Positions 63,171-64,000 of a stretch of 64,000 bases of DNA are shown here, piece after piece (the stretch's first letter is position 1; every line of letters begins with the position of its first letter). A program made the position numbers and the translations under genes. The notes under the pieces were generated by a model, which saw nothing but the letters and a program-made list of their open reading frames with translations, was not told where the DNA came from and searched no databases. The stretch is from Streptomyces alboflavus (lineage in GTDB: Bacteria > Actinomycetota > Actinomycetes > Streptomycetales > Streptomycetaceae), in the NCBI RefSeq assembly GCF_000716675.1, contig NZ_JNXT01000019.1, forward strand, positions 62,001 to 126,000, given 5' to 3'.

Positions 63171-64000
63171 TCAGGACGCCAGCCAGTTCTCCGTGTACGC
63201 GTCGATCTCGGCGGTGATCCTGTCCTTGCCCGCCCGGTCCAGGAACGACGCCTCGACGCCGTTCTTCGCGAGGTCGGCGATGCCGCGCTCGTCGAGGCCG
63301 AGGAGGCGGGCGGCGACCGCGTACTCGTTGTTGAGGTCGGTGCCGAACATCGGCGGGTCGTCGGAGTTGATGGTGACGACGACGCCCGCGTCCACGAACT
63401 GCTTGAGCGGGTGCTCGTCGAGGGTGGTGACGGCGCGCGTGGCGATGTTCGAGGTCGGGCAGACCTCCAGCGGGACGCGGTGCTCGGCGAGGTGCGCGAG
63501 GAGCTTCGGGTCCTTGGCGGAGCTGGTGCCGTGGCCGATGCGCTCGGCGCGCAGGTGCGTGAGCGCGTCCCAGACGGTCTCCGGGCCCGTGGTCTCGCCC
63601 GCGTGCGGCACGGAGTGCAGGCCGGCGGCGATGGCACGGTCGAAGTACGGCTTGAACTGCGGGCGCGGTACGCCGATCTCGGGGCCGCCGAGGCCGAAGG
63701 AGACCAGGCCCTCGGGGCGGATGCCGTCGGTGGTGGCGAGCCGCGTGGTCTCCACCGCCGACTCCAGGCCCGCCTCGCCCGGGATGTCGAAGCACCAGCG
63801 CAGGACGACGCCGAGATCGGCCTCGGCTGTCTTGCGGGCGTCCTCGATGGCGGCCATGAAGGCGCGCTCCTCGATGCCGCGGCGGGTGGAGGAGAAGGGG
63901 GTGATGGTCAGCTCGGCGTACCGCACGTTCTGCCGGGAGAGCTCGCGGGCCACCTCGAAGGTGAGGAGGTGGACGTCGTCGGGGGTGCGGATCAGGTCGA
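63171..64000 (-). CDS. Adenosine deaminase, 5' part beyond the window edge
   Basis: The last 276 or so residues of an ADA-family enzyme. PHAGETTGPETVWDAL, RIGHGTS, LEVCPTSNIAT and VVVTINSDDPPMFGTDL are the metal-binding and catalytic motifs (metal His and Asp, Glu of HAGE). It converts adenosine to inosine in purine salvage. The gene continues right of the window; its 3' end abuts a four-unit 26-bp repeat. Confidence 0.92.
   Translation of the reverse strand, partial: DLIRTPDDVHLLTFEVARELSRQNVRYAELTITPFSSTRRGIEERAFMAAIEDARKTAEADLGVVLRWCFDIPGEAGLESAVETTRLATTDGIRPEGLVSFGLGGPEIGVPRPQFKPYFDRAIAAGLHSVPHAGETTGPETVWDALTHLRAERIGHGTSSAKDPKLLAHLAEHRVPLEVCPTSNIATRAVTTLDEHPLKQFVDAGVVVTINSDDPPMFGTDLNNEYAVAARLLGLDERGIADLAKNGVEASFLDRAGKDRITAEIDAYTENWLAS

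Overview
This is a 64-kb chromosomal window from a high-GC actinomycete, almost certainly a Streptomyces. The evidence is uniform GC-rich coding sequence, frequent GTG starts, developmental genes (nsdA, whiG), a cluster of four type I signal peptidases, mycothiol-type enzymes, and the conserved core order ftsY-nsdA-amtB-glnK-glnD-ffh-rpsP-rimM-trmD-rplS-sipWXYZ-yraN-yifB-dprA-whiG-rpsB-tsf-pyrH-frr-cdsA-rlmN. I recall this order from published Streptomyces genomes; I did not search for it. No rRNA, tRNA, CRISPR, prophage or transposase gene was recognised.

Layout. 1-5.2 kb holds the end of a sugar transporter, a flavin-dependent oxidoreductase, a nucleobase permease, the SRP receptor ftsY and a primase/polymerase-like protein. 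5.7-11.9 kb holds the developmental regulator nsdA and the nitrogen module amtB-glnK-glnD, with a candidate GlnR site before amtB. 12.1-15.8 kb holds ffh and an ftsH-type protease. 15.9-19.9 kb is a variable stretch: a mycothiol-type protein, a methyltransferase, an archaeal/eukaryotic-type prolyl-tRNA synthetase and a SprT-like zinc protein. 20.2-31.0 kb is the core translation/secretion/DNA-uptake block, in which a NUDIX gene is frameshifted. 31.3-40.0 kb holds whiG, then rpsB-tsf-pyrH-frr-cdsA and rlmN. 40.0-44.0 kb is a TPP-riboswitch-controlled thiamine ABC transporter (thiBPQ). 44.1-48.7 kb holds small enzymes and an odd ABC pair. 48.9-52.4 kb is a divergent polyamine-catabolism locus (aminotransferase and Lrp regulator opposite an aldehyde dehydrogenase). 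52.5-56.6 kb holds a 937-residue zinc-finger/TerD-like protein and a PotD-like lipoprotein without its transporter partners. 57-64 kb holds a TetR-SDR pair, a serine hydrolase, an HxlR regulator opposite a reductase, a methyltransferase with a TTA codon, a phosphodiesterase and a truncated adenosine deaminase.

How the genes work together. FtsY, Ffh and the four signal peptidases supply co-translational targeting and signal cleavage. AmtB, GlnK and GlnD form one nitrogen-sensing unit. rpsP-rimM-trmD-rplS, rpsB-tsf-frr and rlmN serve the ribosome and tRNA. NsdA, WhiG and a TTA (bldA-dependent) codon tie the region to development.

Most unusual features: in-frame 9-bp minisatellites inside glnD, dprA and the last signal peptidase gene; a run of four perfect stem-loops (a REP-like Streptomyces repeat) embedded in the reading frame of the zinc-finger/TerD protein; a long perfect hairpin between tsf and pyrH; paired operator-like palindromes in two divergent promoters; and the single TTA codon seen in the window. 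I found no clear defence island or biosynthetic cluster. The zinc-finger/TerD protein is the best candidate for poorly described biology.
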